Below are positions 18,286 to 25,987 of a stretch of 64,000 nucleotides of DNA, piece by piece. The notes beneath the pieces were generated by a model, which saw only the letters and a list, made by a program, of their open reading frames with translations, did not search any database and was not told the DNA's origin. The stretch is from Azospirillum sp. TSO22-1. GTDB lineage: Bacteria > Pseudomonadota > Alphaproteobacteria > Azospirillales > Azospirillaceae. Every line of letters begins with the position of its first letter. Position 1 is the stretch's first letter. The position numbers and the translations under genes were made by a program. The stretch covers positions 1-64,000 of the forward strand of contig NZ_LGQZ01000030.1 of the NCBI RefSeq assembly GCF_003116015.1, given 5' to 3'.

Positions 18286-20424
18286 ATGGCAGGAGTGTCG
18301 GACAAGCCCCCCGACTCGCCGCGCCCGCTATCCGCTCCCCGCCGCTCGTCCGCGACCTTCGGCGAGCTGGAGCAGATGCGCCGGCTGCTGGACACGGCCG
18401 AGATGCGGGTGGCGCTGGTCGGGCCGGACCGCCGCTACCGCTACGCCAACCGCGCCTACTGCGACTTCGTCGGCATCACGCCGGACGCCATCGTCGGCAT
18501 GGCGGCACCGGAGGTGCTGGGGGAGCGGCTGTACCGCGAGCTGCGGTCGGCGGTCGAGGCGGCGCTGGCCGGCAACACCTCGCAGGTCGAGCAGTGGGTC
18601 GACTACCCGCTGCGCGGCCGCCGCTTCGTGCGGCGCGTCCACACGCCCAACGTCATGCCGGACGGGCGGCTGGACGGCTACGCCGTGTTCGTCCACGACA
18701 TCACCGAGCACCACCGCGCCGAGGACGAGCTGCGCGCCAGCGAGGCGCTGAAGGCGGCGGTGGTCAACGGCGCGCTGGACGGCGTCGTCGCCATCGACGG
18801 CGAGCACCGCATCGTCGAGTTCAACCCGGCCGCCGAGCGCATCTTCGGCCGCCGCCGCGCCGACGTGCTGGGCCTGGACGTCGCCGACATCCTCATCCCG
18901 CCGGAACTGGTGGCGGCGCACCAGGCGGGCCTGCGCCGCTACCTGGAGACCGGCGAGCGGCGCGTGCTCGGCCACCGCTTCGAGGTGGAGGCGATGCGCT
19001 CCGACGGCTGGCGCATCCCGGTGGAGTTGACCGTCAGCGAGACCAGCGCGTCCGGCGGCCGCCTGTTCGTCGCCAGCATCCGCGACATCAGCGACCGCAA
19101 GCGCATGGAGCGCGAGCTGATGGACCTCGCCTACCGCGACCAGGAGACGGGGCTGGCCAACCGCCAGGGCATGCTGCGCACCCTGGCCGACACGCTGGCG
19201 GCGGGCAGGCCGGCGACGCTGCTGTGCATCGACCTCGACCGCTTCTCCAAGCTGCGCCACAGCTTCGGACACGAGTTCGCGCACGCCATGCTGGCCGGGC
19301 TGGCGGCGCGGCTGATGGGCAGCTTCATCGGCAAGGCGCGGTTGGCCCGCGTCACCGACGACGCGCTGGGCCTGCTGCTGGAGGGTGCCCCGGACGACGC
19401 GACGCTGGCCGCGCACGTGGAGAGCATCGCAGCACTTCTGCGCCGCACCCGCGGCATCGCCGGCGGCCCGGTGCACCTGACCGCCAGCATCGGCGCGGTG
19501 GCCGTCGGCGGCCCGGACCACACGCCCGAGGACCTGCTGCGCGACGCCGAGATCGCCGCCTTCCACGCCCGCGAGCTGGGCGGCGCGCGCTGGGTGCGCT
19601 TCGAGCCGGGCCTGCGCGACCGCCTGGTCAGCCAGACCCGCGTCGAGCACGACCTGCGCGAGGCGCTGGAGCAGCACACCGGGCTGTGGCTCGCCTACCA
19701 GCCCATCGTGGACCTGTGCGGTTGCCGGCTGCGCGGATTCGAGGCGCTGCTGCGCTGGACCCATCCGGAGCTGGGCAACGTCCCGCCCGCCGAATTCATC
19801 CCGGTGGCCGAGAGCACCGGCCTGATCGTCGCGCTCGGCCGCTGGGTGCTGGCCGAGGCGTGCCGGCAGCTGACGGCGTGGACGGCGCTCGACCACGGAA
19901 GCGATGCGCCGCCCTTCATGAGCGTCAACCTGTCGCCGGTGCAGCTGGGCGAGGCGGGATTCGTGGATGAGGTGGCGCGCGTCCTCGAAGAGACCGGGGC
20001 CGATGCGAAACTGCTCAAGCTGGAGATCACCGAGGGCGCGGTGATCGCCCACGGCGAGCGCAGCCTGGAGGCGCTCGACGCGCTGAAGCGCATGGGCGTG
20101 CGGCTGGCCATCGACGATTTCGGAACGGGTTATTCGTCCTTGAGCTACCTGACACGGCTGCCGGTGGATTCGCTGAAGGTGGACCGGTCGTTCCTGCAGG
20201 ATCTCCAGCACTCGACGCAGGGCGACGCCATCCTGCGCGCCATCATCGACGTCGCCCACACCTGCGGCTTCGACGTGGTGGCGGAGGGCGTGGAGACCGC
20301 CGCGGTGGCCGAGCACCTGAAGGCACTGTCCTGCGACTACGCCCAGGGCTACTACTTCGCCCGTCCCCTGACGCCGGAGGCGGCGGACGCGATGGTCAGG
20401 AATCGGAGCGGGGTGGTTGCCTGA
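18286..20424 (+). CDS. PAS-PAS-GGDEF(degenerate)-EAL cyclic-di-GMP phosphodiesterase
   Basis: The 712-residue soluble protein has two PAS domains (about 30-145 and 155-285), a GGDEF-fold domain (about 286-440) and an EAL domain (about 455-700). The GGDEF active-site loop reads RVTDDALGLLL, so the GG(D/E)EF signature is lost and cyclase activity is unlikely. The EAL domain keeps FEALLRW, DDFGTGYSSL and AEGVET, consistent with an active c-di-GMP phosphodiesterase. It starts 23 bases after ubiV with a GGGAGGA site, so it may be co-transcribed with ubiTUV and lower c-di-GMP under low oxygen. PAS domains may sense redox or haem ligands; this is inference. Confidence 0.93.
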   Translation: MAGVSDKPPDSPRPLSAPRRSSATFGELEQMRRLLDTAEMRVALVGPDRRYRYANRAYCDFVGITPDAIVGMAAPEVLGERLYRELRSAVEAALAGNTSQVEQWVDYPLRGRRFVRRVHTPNVMPDGRLDGYAVFVHDITEHHRAEDELRASEALKAAVVNGALDGVVAIDGEHRIVEFNPAAERIFGRRRADVLGLDVADILIPPELVAAHQAGLRRYLETGERRVLGHRFEVEAMRSDGWRIPVELTVSETSASGGRLFVASIRDISDRKRMERELMDLAYRDQETGLANRQGMLRTLADTLAAGRPATLLCIDLDRFSKLRHSFGHEFAHAMLAGLAARLMGSFIGKARLARVTDDALGLLLEGAPDDATLAAHVESIAALLRRTRGIAGGPVHLTASIGAVAVGGPDHTPEDLLRDAEIAAFHARELGGARWVRFEPGLRDRLVSQTRVEHDLREALEQHTGLWLAYQPIVDLCGCRLRGFEALLRWTHPELGNVPPAEFIPVAESTGLIVALGRWVLAEACRQLTAWTALDHGSDAPPFMSVNLSPVQLGEAGFVDEVARVLEETGADAKLLKLEITEGAVIAHGERSLEALDALKRMGVRLAIDDFGTGYSSLSYLTRLPVDSLKVDRSFLQDLQHSTQGDAILRAIIDVAHTCGFDVVAEGVETAAVAEHLKALSCDYAQGYYFARPLTPEAADAMVRNRSGVVA

Positions 20425-20425
20425 C

Positions 20426-20446
20426 CCTCTCCCGCCCCGGGAGAGG
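20426..20446. repeat. Short G/C-rich hairpin
   Basis: CCTCTCCC pairs with GGGAGAGG around GCCCC in the 27-base gap between the convergent EAL and Crp/Fnr genes. It resembles one arm of the larger repeats at 9841 and 24628. No T-run follows on either strand. Confidence 0.6.
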
Positions 20447-20451
20447 AAAAT

Positions 20452-21174
20452 TCAATCCAGCACCACCTTCAAATCCCGCTCCACGTCGTCGATCAGCGTG
20501 TCGGGGTTGCAGTACGCGCGCAGGCGTTCGATGCTGCCCACCGTCACGGTGCGCCCCTTGATCTGGATGTCCTGCTCGGCCAACGTGGCGAAGGCGCGCG
20601 ACAGGTTCTCCGGCGTCATGCCCAGCCGGCTCGCCAGCACCTGCTTGTTGACCGGCAGTTCCACCCTCACCCCATCCTCCGCCGGCACGGCGAGGCGCAT
20701 CAGGTAGGCGGCCAGCCGCTGCGTCGAGGTGCGCAGCTTCAGGTCCTTGATCTGCCGCACCATGCGGCGGAACTGCGACGCCAGCGACGCCATCATGGAG
20801 AGCGCCAGCTTCGGCTGCGCCGCCACCTGCTCGCGCAGGTTGCGGGCGGGAAGCATCAGGATGGTCGAGGGCTCCAGCGCCTTCGCCGACATCAGGTAGG
20901 GCGTGTCGGTCAGCGCCGCGGCGAGGATGAAGGTGTCCACCGGCGTGAGGATCTCGATCACCGTCTCGCGCCCCTCGGCCGTGCCGCCGTAAAGCATCAC
21001 CGAGCCCTCGACAAGCACGTGCAGGAAGTCCGGCCGCTCGCCCTGCTCGAACAGCACCGTCTCGCGCGGGAAGCGCTGCAACAGGCTACCGGTGGCGACG
21101 GCGGTCAATTGCTCATCGTCAAGTTCCTCGAAACACGAAAGGGCACGGATGGTCTCTAGATCCCTGGGCCGCAT
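20452..21174 (-). CDS. Crp/Fnr-family transcriptional regulator (Dnr/NnrR-like)
   Basis: The 240-residue protein has a cyclic-nucleotide-binding-like beta barrel (about 12-120), a long dimer helix (about 125-150) and a C-terminal helix-turn-helix, VNKQVLASRLGMTPENLSRAFATLAEQ. The recognition helix has the E..SR pattern that contacts TTGA half sites. It lacks the N-terminal Cys cluster of oxygen-sensing Fnr, having only Cys14 and one near the C terminus. It is more likely a Dnr/NnrR-type NO-responsive or otherwise iron-sulfur-free member. ATG 21174 with GGAGAAAG upstream is chosen; the longer frame runs back through a terminator. Five matching boxes lie within 8 kb. Confidence 0.92.
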   Translation of the reverse strand: MRPRDLETIRALSCFEELDDEQLTAVATGSLLQRFPRETVLFEQGERPDFLHVLVEGSVMLYGGTAEGRETVIEILTPVDTFILAAALTDTPYLMSAKALEPSTILMLPARNLREQVAAQPKLALSMMASLASQFRRMVRQIKDLKLRTSTQRLAAYLMRLAVPAEDGVRVELPVNKQVLASRLGMTPENLSRAFATLAEQDIQIKGRTVTVGSIERLRAYCNPDTLIDDVERDLKVVLD

Positions 21175-21289
21175 AACTTTTGACTTTCTCCGACCTTCAC
21201 TCCCCAGGCCATCATATCGCCGGGATACGCTTGTTAACAGTCCACCCAACCGGCGTAGCACGCTCGGCGAATGTGCATAGATGCAAACG

Positions 21290-21321
21290 AAAAAAGCCCC
21301 ACGTCGCAGGACGCGGGGCTT
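21290..21321 (-). terminator. Intrinsic terminator of the candidate small RNA
   Basis: On the minus strand AAGCCCC (21321-21315) pairs with GGGGCTT (21300-21294) with an inner CGTC/GACG stem, followed by a run of six T. It separates whatever is transcribed from 21378 or from the NnrS-like gene from the Crp/Fnr gene. Confidence 0.88.
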
Positions 21322-21378
21322 CAGTGTTTCCCTGGAAGCCAGGCCACGGTTGTGGCCAAGCACAACGACACGCTTTGA
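21292..21378 (-). ncRNA. Candidate Fnr/Dnr-activated small RNA, about 87 nt
   Basis: A perfect TTGAC-N4-GTCAA box is centred at 21418.5 and a -10 hexamer TATAGT lies at 21390-21385 on the minus strand. The predicted start is 21378, placing the box at -40.5, the class II activator position. The transcript would contain a perfect GGCCAC/GTGGCC hairpin (21357-21342) and end in a strong terminator (21321-21290). No ribosome site or credible reading frame is seen. The predicted RNA lies entirely between an NnrS-like gene and the Crp/Fnr gene. It is inferred from sequence only. Confidence 0.6.
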
Positions 21379-21411
21379 GCGGTGACTATAGCGCGCCGCG
21401 CCGCCGCTTCC

Positions 21412-21425
21412 TTGACGGTTGTCAA
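21412..21425. promoter_or_regulatory. Fnr/Dnr-type box, TTGAC-N4-GTCAA
   Basis: TTGACGGTTGTCAA is a perfect inverted repeat. It overlaps the last codons of the NnrS-like gene and sits 40.5 bases upstream of the predicted small RNA start. Confidence 0.8.
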
Positions 21426-22537
21426 GGATTCCGCCGGACCGGCGCTTTTTTCGCCAGCACGGCGTGGGCGGTCACCGCGATGAACAGCGCCAGCGCCGCC
21501 GCGTTGGCCAGCCCGCCCCACTGCCGCACCGCCAGTTCGCCCGACAGCACGCCCGCGGTGCGCAGCGCAACCCCAAGGTGCAGCGCGGCGAGCGGCAGGT
21601 ACAGCCGCGGAGCAAACGGCACGGCAAGGCGCAGCACCGCCGGCAGGATGATCGGCGCGTGGCCGAACACCATGGCGAAGACGAAGCCGAGGAACAGCGC
21701 GTGCAGCACGGCGTCATACTGCCCGCCCGTCGGGTCGGCGCCGGCCAGCGCCACCGCCCCGGCCACCGCCAGCCACGCGTAGCCCGACAGCAGGCACGCC
21801 GCCACGTAGCGCGGCAGGCCGCTGCCGCGCACCGTCCGCCGCGCCACGTCGAATCGCGCCAGCCAGCCGGCCAGCGCCAGCATCCCCAATCCGGCGACGC
21901 GGAACCCCGCCTCCGGCGCCGCCACGGCGACCGCGGCGCCCAGCACCAGGATCGCCACGGCCGCCGCGAAGGCCGGCCCGGCCCAGCGGTTCGGTGGCTG
22001 GAAGCGGCTCAGTTCCAGCCGCTCGCCGGCGATGGTCAGCACCAGGAACAGCGCCCACCAGAGCACCGCCGCGCTCACCGGCGCGCCCAGCAGCCACAGC
22101 GCGTTGCCGACCAGCCAGCACGCCGCCCCGCCGGCCATGGTGGCGGTGAAGCCTTCCTTCTGCCGCGTCCACACCCAGACGCTTGCCGCCAGCAGCACAC
22201 CAGACGCGACGGTCATCAGCAGCGCCGCGGCCAGCGGCGGCGCCCCCGCCACCAGCAGCGCGCCCGACAGCCCGGCCGCCAGCGGCCCGGCGAAAATCCA
22301 GCGCCTGCCCAGCGCCGCCGCGCGCTCCAGCGCGATCACCGTGCCGAAGAAGCCGGAGACCATCAGCGGCCCGTGCAGCAGCGCAAGGTCCAGGTGCGGC
22401 AGCGGCACGCCGAGTCCCAGCCGCGCCAGCCCGGCCAGCACGCCGCCCAGCAGCGACACGAAGCCCAGCGCCAGCAGCGGCAGCCGCCGCGCCCGCAACG
22501 TGGCGGCGGAGGCCGGGACCGTGGCGGCGGCGGCCAC
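21422..22537 (-). CDS. NnrS-like haem/NO-related membrane protein
   Basis: The 371-residue polytopic protein has about ten to twelve helices and the two His motifs typical of NnrS relatives: HGPLMVSGFFGTVIALERA at about 55-75 and HALFLGFVFAMVFGHAPIILPAVL at about 275-300. NnrS proteins are haem- and copper-containing inner-membrane proteins linked to tolerance of NO during denitrification. The GTG start lies one base after the stop of the DUF59 gene, so the two are translationally coupled. The pair is downstream of a TTGAT-N4-GTCAA box. Confidence 0.8.
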   Translation of the reverse strand: MAAAATVPASAATLRARRLPLLALGFVSLLGGVLAGLARLGLGVPLPHLDLALLHGPLMVSGFFGTVIALERAAALGRRWIFAGPLAAGLSGALLVAGAPPLAAALLMTVASGVLLAASVWVWTRQKEGFTATMAGGAACWLVGNALWLLGAPVSAAVLWWALFLVLTIAGERLELSRFQPPNRWAGPAFAAAVAILVLGAAVAVAAPEAGFRVAGLGMLALAGWLARFDVARRTVRGSGLPRYVAACLLSGYAWLAVAGAVALAGADPTGGQYDAVLHALFLGFVFAMVFGHAPIILPAVLRLAVPFAPRLYLPLAALHLGVALRTAGVLSGELAVRQWGGLANAAALALFIAVTAHAVLAKKAPVRRNP

Positions 22538-22538
22538 G

Positions 22539-22847
22539 CTACGCCTCCGGCCAGCCGAGCTGGCGGCGCGCGGTTTCGGAGATGCGGTCGGAGGTCCAGG
22601 GCGGCTCGAACACCAGGGCGACGTCCACCGCCGGGGCTTCCGGCACGGCGTCGCGAATGGCGCACTCGGCGCTCTCGCGCAGGAACTCGCCCAGCGGGCA
22701 GGCCGGCGAGGTCATGGTCATGCGCACGGCGACCGCGTTGTCCGGCGCCACCTCGATGCCGTAGACGAGGCCGAGTTCCACCACGTCGATGCCCATCTCC
22801 GGGTCGATGACCGTGCGCAGCGCGTCGCGCACCTTTTCCTGCAGCAT
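22539..22847 (-). CDS. DUF59/MIP18-type metal-sulfur cluster assembly factor
   Basis: The 102-residue protein matches the SufT/PaaD/YitW family: VRDALRTVIDPEMGIDVVELGLVYGIEV at the N terminus, the reactive Cys in MTMTSPACPLGEFL near residue 52, and a C-terminal FEPPWTSDRISETAR. These proteins help load Fe-S clusters onto target enzymes. ATG 22847 has GAGG upstream. It leads a two-gene operon with the NnrS-like gene, with a Fnr-type box about 60-75 bases upstream. Its likely clients are nearby Fe-S proteins needed anaerobically (inference). Confidence 0.88.
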   Translation of the reverse strand: MLQEKVRDALRTVIDPEMGIDVVELGLVYGIEVAPDNAVAVRMTMTSPACPLGEFLRESAECAIRDAVPEAPAVDVALVFEPPWTSDRISETARRQLGWPEA

Positions 22848-22907
22848 GGGAAACCTCACGGAGAACGGTTGCGGCGGAAACCCTAGATCCGGAGTCTCGC
22901 GGCCGTC

Positions 22908-22921
22908 TTGATCCTCGTCAA
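22908..22921. promoter_or_regulatory. Fnr-type box upstream of DUF59-nnrS-like operon
   Basis: TTGATCCTCGTCAA has one Fnr half site (TTGAT) and one Dnr half site (GTCAA). It lies 61 bases upstream of the DUF59 start. A weak -10-like TCTAGG at 22887-22882 on the minus strand puts the box near -39. Confidence 0.75.
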
Positions 22922-23081
22922 GCTGCACCTGAGCCCTCCCCGTCAAGTGGAGAGACCAATTTCATCAAGAAATCGGAGTCGGCGAGCGCTTTTGGGCCGC
23001 GCGCCAGGACTTTCAAGGGCTCTGCGATGCGGGTGGGGAATGGGTGCCGCGCCCGCCCGTGCATCGCACTTGACCGGAAGT

Positions 23082-23095
23082 TTGATCCCGGTCAA
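23082..23095. promoter_or_regulatory. Fnr-type box upstream of ccoG
   Basis: TTGATCCCGGTCAA precedes a -10-like TAGGGT (23116-23121), giving a predicted start near 23128 with the box at about -40. This start is upstream of the ATG at 23164, supporting that start choice. A single TTGACC half site lies just upstream at 23070. Confidence 0.78.
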
Positions 23096-23163
23096 ACACA
23101 CGCGCGCGCGCTTCGACTAGGGTGCGCCGCAAAATAAACATCCTATGGACGAAGGCCAACCCC

Positions 23164-24618
23164 ATGCCCGATGGCAGCGCACCCCCGCCAGCCTCAGCGA
23201 CGAGCCTGTACGAGAGCCATAAGACGATCCATCCCAAGGCGGTGTCGGGCCGGTTCCGCTCGCTGAAGTGGACCGCCGTGGCCGTGCTGCTGGGCATCTT
23301 CTTCGTCCTGCCGTGGATCCGCTGGGATCGCGGCGCCGACGCGCCGGGCCAGGCCGTGCTGTTCGACCTGGAGCAGGGCCGCTTCTTCATCTTCAACATC
23401 GAGATCTGGCCGCAGGAGATCTACTACCTGACCGGCGTGCTGATCATCGCCGCCGTCGGCCTGTTCCTGGCGACCGCGCTGGCGGGCCGCATCTGGTGCG
23501 GCTTCGGCTGCCCGCACACGGTGTGGACCGACCTGTTCGTCCGCGTCGAAGCGTACTTCGAGGGCGACCGGGCCGAGCGCATCCGCATGGACAAGGCGCG
23601 CTGGAGCGCGAAGAAGGTCGGCCGCAAGACGGCCAAGCACGCGGTGTGGCAGCTGATCTCCGTCGTTTCGGCGTTCGGCATGTGCGCCTTCTTCACCGAC
23701 GCTCCGACGCTGGCGATGGACGCGGCGACGCTGAACCTGTCCAGCAACGCCCTGACCTTCCTGGGGCTGTTCGCCGCCTCGACCTACGTCATGGCCGGCT
23801 GGACGCGCGAGCAGATGTGCATGTACATGTGCCCGTGGCCGCGCATCCAGACCGCCATGCTCGACGAGCACTCGCTGGTCGTCACCTACCAGGACTGGCG
23901 CGGCGACCGGCGCGGGCCGAAGCGCAAGTCGGAGAACTGGGAGCAGCGCCAGGAGCGCGGCTTCGGCGACTGCATCGACTGCACCCAGTGCGTCCAGGTC
24001 TGCCCGATGGGCATCGACGTGCGCACCGGCGCCCAGGCCGACTGTATCAACTGCGGTCTGTGCGTGGACGCCTGCGACCGCATCATGGACCAGATGGGCC
24101 GCCCGCGCGGCCTGATCCAGTTCGCCTCGATGGCGCAGACCAGCGCGCAGGCGACCAAGGCGCCGTACAAGCTGCCGGTGATCCGCACCCGCACGATCAT
24201 CTACACGGCGGTGATGGGCGTGGTGGCGACGGCCATGCTGTTCGTCTTCGGCAACCGCTCGCACCTCGACGTGACGGTGCTGCGCGACCGCGCGCCGCTG
24301 TTCGTGACGCTGAAGGACGGCAGCATCCGCAACGCCTACACCTTCAAGATCACCAACAAGACCCGCGACAACCGCCACTACGATCTGGCGCTGTCCGGCA
24401 TCCCCGGCACCGCGCTGAGCGTCGCCGGCGAGAAGGAGGAAGCCGCGCAGGCGCTGACCCTGGAGGCCGCGCCCGACAGCGTCGCCACCTACCGCGTCTA
24501 CGTGACGGTGCCGACGGGCACGCTGACCGCCGCCTCGACGCCGCTGGTCTTCCAGCTGTCCGACACCGGCAGCCGCGAGAAGGGCACTTACAAGTCCGTC
24601 TTCCTCGGGCCGAACTGA
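23164..24618 (+). CDS. ccoG: CcoG, cbb3 oxidase copper-handling accessory protein
   Basis: The 484-residue protein is a CcoG/FixG/RdxA type membrane ferredoxin. It has a first transmembrane helix at about 36-53, a second near 80-100 with AGRIWCGFGCPHTVW, and MCMYMCPWPRIQ near 220. Two [4Fe-4S] ferredoxin motifs follow (CIDCTQCVQVCPMG and CINCGLCVDACD, about 275-315), then another helix and a C-terminal Ig-like FixG domain. CcoG reduces Cu(II) for assembly of the high-affinity cbb3 oxidase. The upstream Fnr box fits microaerobic control. No ccoNOQP or ccoHIS genes are in the window. Confidence 0.94.
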   Translation: MPDGSAPPPASATSLYESHKTIHPKAVSGRFRSLKWTAVAVLLGIFFVLPWIRWDRGADAPGQAVLFDLEQGRFFIFNIEIWPQEIYYLTGVLIIAAVGLFLATALAGRIWCGFGCPHTVWTDLFVRVEAYFEGDRAERIRMDKARWSAKKVGRKTAKHAVWQLISVVSAFGMCAFFTDAPTLAMDAATLNLSSNALTFLGLFAASTYVMAGWTREQMCMYMCPWPRIQTAMLDEHSLVVTYQDWRGDRRGPKRKSENWEQRQERGFGDCIDCTQCVQVCPMGIDVRTGAQADCINCGLCVDACDRIMDQMGRPRGLIQFASMAQTSAQATKAPYKLPVIRTRTIIYTAVMGVVATAMLFVFGNRSHLDVTVLRDRAPLFVTLKDGSIRNAYTFKITNKTRDNRHYDLALSGIPGTALSVAGEKEEAAQALTLEAAPDSVATYRVYVTVPTGTLTAASTPLVFQLSDTGSREKGTYKSVFLGPN

Positions 24619-24627
24619 CGTCGAATC

Positions 24628-24737
24628 AAGCCCCTCTCCCTTGACGGGAGAGGGGTTGGGGAGAGGGTGGCGCCGCGAAGCGGCCAAGTCGCTTTCCCCC
24701 TCTCCCCAACCCCTCCCCCGCAAGGGGGGAGGGGCTT
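24628..24737. repeat. Nested G/C-rich palindromic element
   Basis: Outer arms AAGCCCCTC (24628-24636) and GAGGGGCTT (24729-24737) enclose a perfect 16-bp inverted repeat (24652-24667 with 24698-24713). Two local hairpins also form: 24631-24655 (10-bp stem) and 24710-24734 (10-bp stem). These options compete for the same strands. It occupies the ccoG-mog gap and belongs to the same C-run/G-run family as 9841-9985. Confidence 0.78.
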
Positions 24738-24754
24738 CTCATAAGGATCACCCC

Positions 24755-25303
24755 ATGACCACGCCCGGCCGCCAGCGCCCCCTGAAGATCGGCATCGTCA
24801 CCGTGTCGGACCGCGCCAGCCGCGGGATCTACGAGGACAAGGGCGGCCCGGCGATCCACGCGGAGCTGTCCGCCATCGTCACCTCCCCCTGGGAGCCGGT
24901 GGCCCGCGTCATCCCCGACGACCTGGAGGGGATCGTCGCCACCCTGACCGAACTGGCCGACGCCGAGGGCTGCGACCTGATCGTCACCACCGGCGGCACC
25001 GGCCCGGCGCCGCGCGACGTGACGCCGGAGGCGACCGAGCGCGTCTGCCAGAAGATGATGCCCGGCTTCGGCGAGCTGATGCGCACGGTCAGCCTGACGG
25101 TGGTGCCGACCGCCATCCTGTCGCGGCAGACCGCCGGCATCCGCGGCACCAGCCTGATCGTCAACCTGCCGGGCAAGCCCTCGGCGATCCACGACTGCCT
25201 GATGGCGGTGTTCCCGGCGATCCCCTACTGCCTGGACCTGATCGGCGGCGCCTGGATCGACACCGACGCGGCGGTGTGCAAGGCGTTCCGGCCGAAGTCC
25301 TGA
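24755..25303 (+). CDS. mog: Molybdopterin adenylyltransferase
   Basis: The 182-residue protein is a single MogA/MoaB fold domain: IGIVTVSDRASRGIYEDKGGP at the N terminus, the nucleotide loop TTGGTGPAPRDVTPEAT at about 77-93, and NLPGKPSAIHDCL near 145. It adenylates molybdopterin before Mo insertion, needed for nitrate reductases and other molybdoenzymes, which fits the anaerobic neighbourhood. A phosphopantetheinyl transferase gene follows after 9 bases. Confidence 0.94.
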   Translation: MTTPGRQRPLKIGIVTVSDRASRGIYEDKGGPAIHAELSAIVTSPWEPVARVIPDDLEGIVATLTELADAEGCDLIVTTGGTGPAPRDVTPEATERVCQKMMPGFGELMRTVSLTVVPTAILSRQTAGIRGTSLIVNLPGKPSAIHDCLMAVFPAIPYCLDLIGGAWIDTDAAVCKAFRPKS

Positions 25304-25312
25304 GCGGCGCCG

Positions 25313-25987
25313 GTGCTCGCGCTGCCGCCCGACACCGTCCACGTCTGGATCCGCCCGGTCCCGCCGGGGCCGGAGGATGAGGGACTCGGCCTGCTCGACC
25401 AGAGCGAGACCGCGCGCTGGCACCGCTTCCACCGGGCGGAGACGCGCCGGCTGTTCGCCGCCGCGCACGCGCTGCTGCGCACCGCGCTGTCGCGGTACGC
25501 CGCGGTGGACCCGCGCGACTGGCGCTTCGCCGCCGAGGAGCATGGGCGGCCGTACCTCACCGGGCCGGAGACCGGGCTGAGCTTCAACCTGACGCACGCC
25601 GATGGGCTGGCCGCCTGCGCCGTCGCCCGCGGTCTGCCGGTGGGCATCGACGCCGAGCGGATGGACCGCCGCCTCGACCTCGACGGCATAGCGCGCGTCG
25701 CCTTCGCCGAGTCCGAACGCGCGCAGGTGACCGCCGCCCCGACGGAGCGGCAGAACGCGGTGTTCTTCGGCGTGTGGACGCTGAAGGAGGCCTACATCAA
25801 GGCGCGCGGCCTCGGCTTGGCGCTGCCGCTGAAGAGCTTCTCGGTGACGGTGGAGCCACCGTCGATCACCCCCTCCCCCGACGACCCGCAGGCCTGGGGC
25901 GCCACGCTGGCGCGCCCGACGGCCGAGCATCTGCTGGCGCTGGCGGTGCCGCGAGGCGCGCGGGTGGAGTGGCGGGGCGAGGGCTAG
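25313..25987 (+). CDS. 4'-phosphopantetheinyl transferase (Sfp/Gsp type)
   Basis: The 224-residue protein has the Sfp-type motifs: LSFNLTHADGLAACAVA at about 91-107, GIDAERMDRR at 112-121 (Mg-binding Asp and Glu) and VWTLKEAYIKARG at about 151-163. It transfers phosphopantetheine from CoA to carrier-protein serines, usually of polyketide or nonribosomal synthetases; no such synthetase is in the window. A GTG start is used. Its stop codon overlaps the convergent radical SAM gene stop in a CTAG. Confidence 0.92.
   Translation: MLALPPDTVHVWIRPVPPGPEDEGLGLLDQSETARWHRFHRAETRRLFAAAHALLRTALSRYAAVDPRDWRFAAEEHGRPYLTGPETGLSFNLTHADGLAACAVARGLPVGIDAERMDRRLDLDGIARVAFAESERAQVTAAPTERQNAVFFGVWTLKEAYIKARGLGLALPLKSFSVTVEPPSITPSPDDPQAWGATLARPTAEHLLALAVPRGARVEWRGEG

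Noticed and set aside
20426..20446. Intrinsic terminator for the EAL or Crp/Fnr gene
   Set aside because: The hairpin is strong but no T-run follows on either strand; kept only as a short repeat.
21175..21363. N-terminal extension of the Crp/Fnr protein
   Set aside because: The extension would translate through an intrinsic terminator and the candidate RNA, and it has no family counterpart; ATG 21174 has a good ribosome site.
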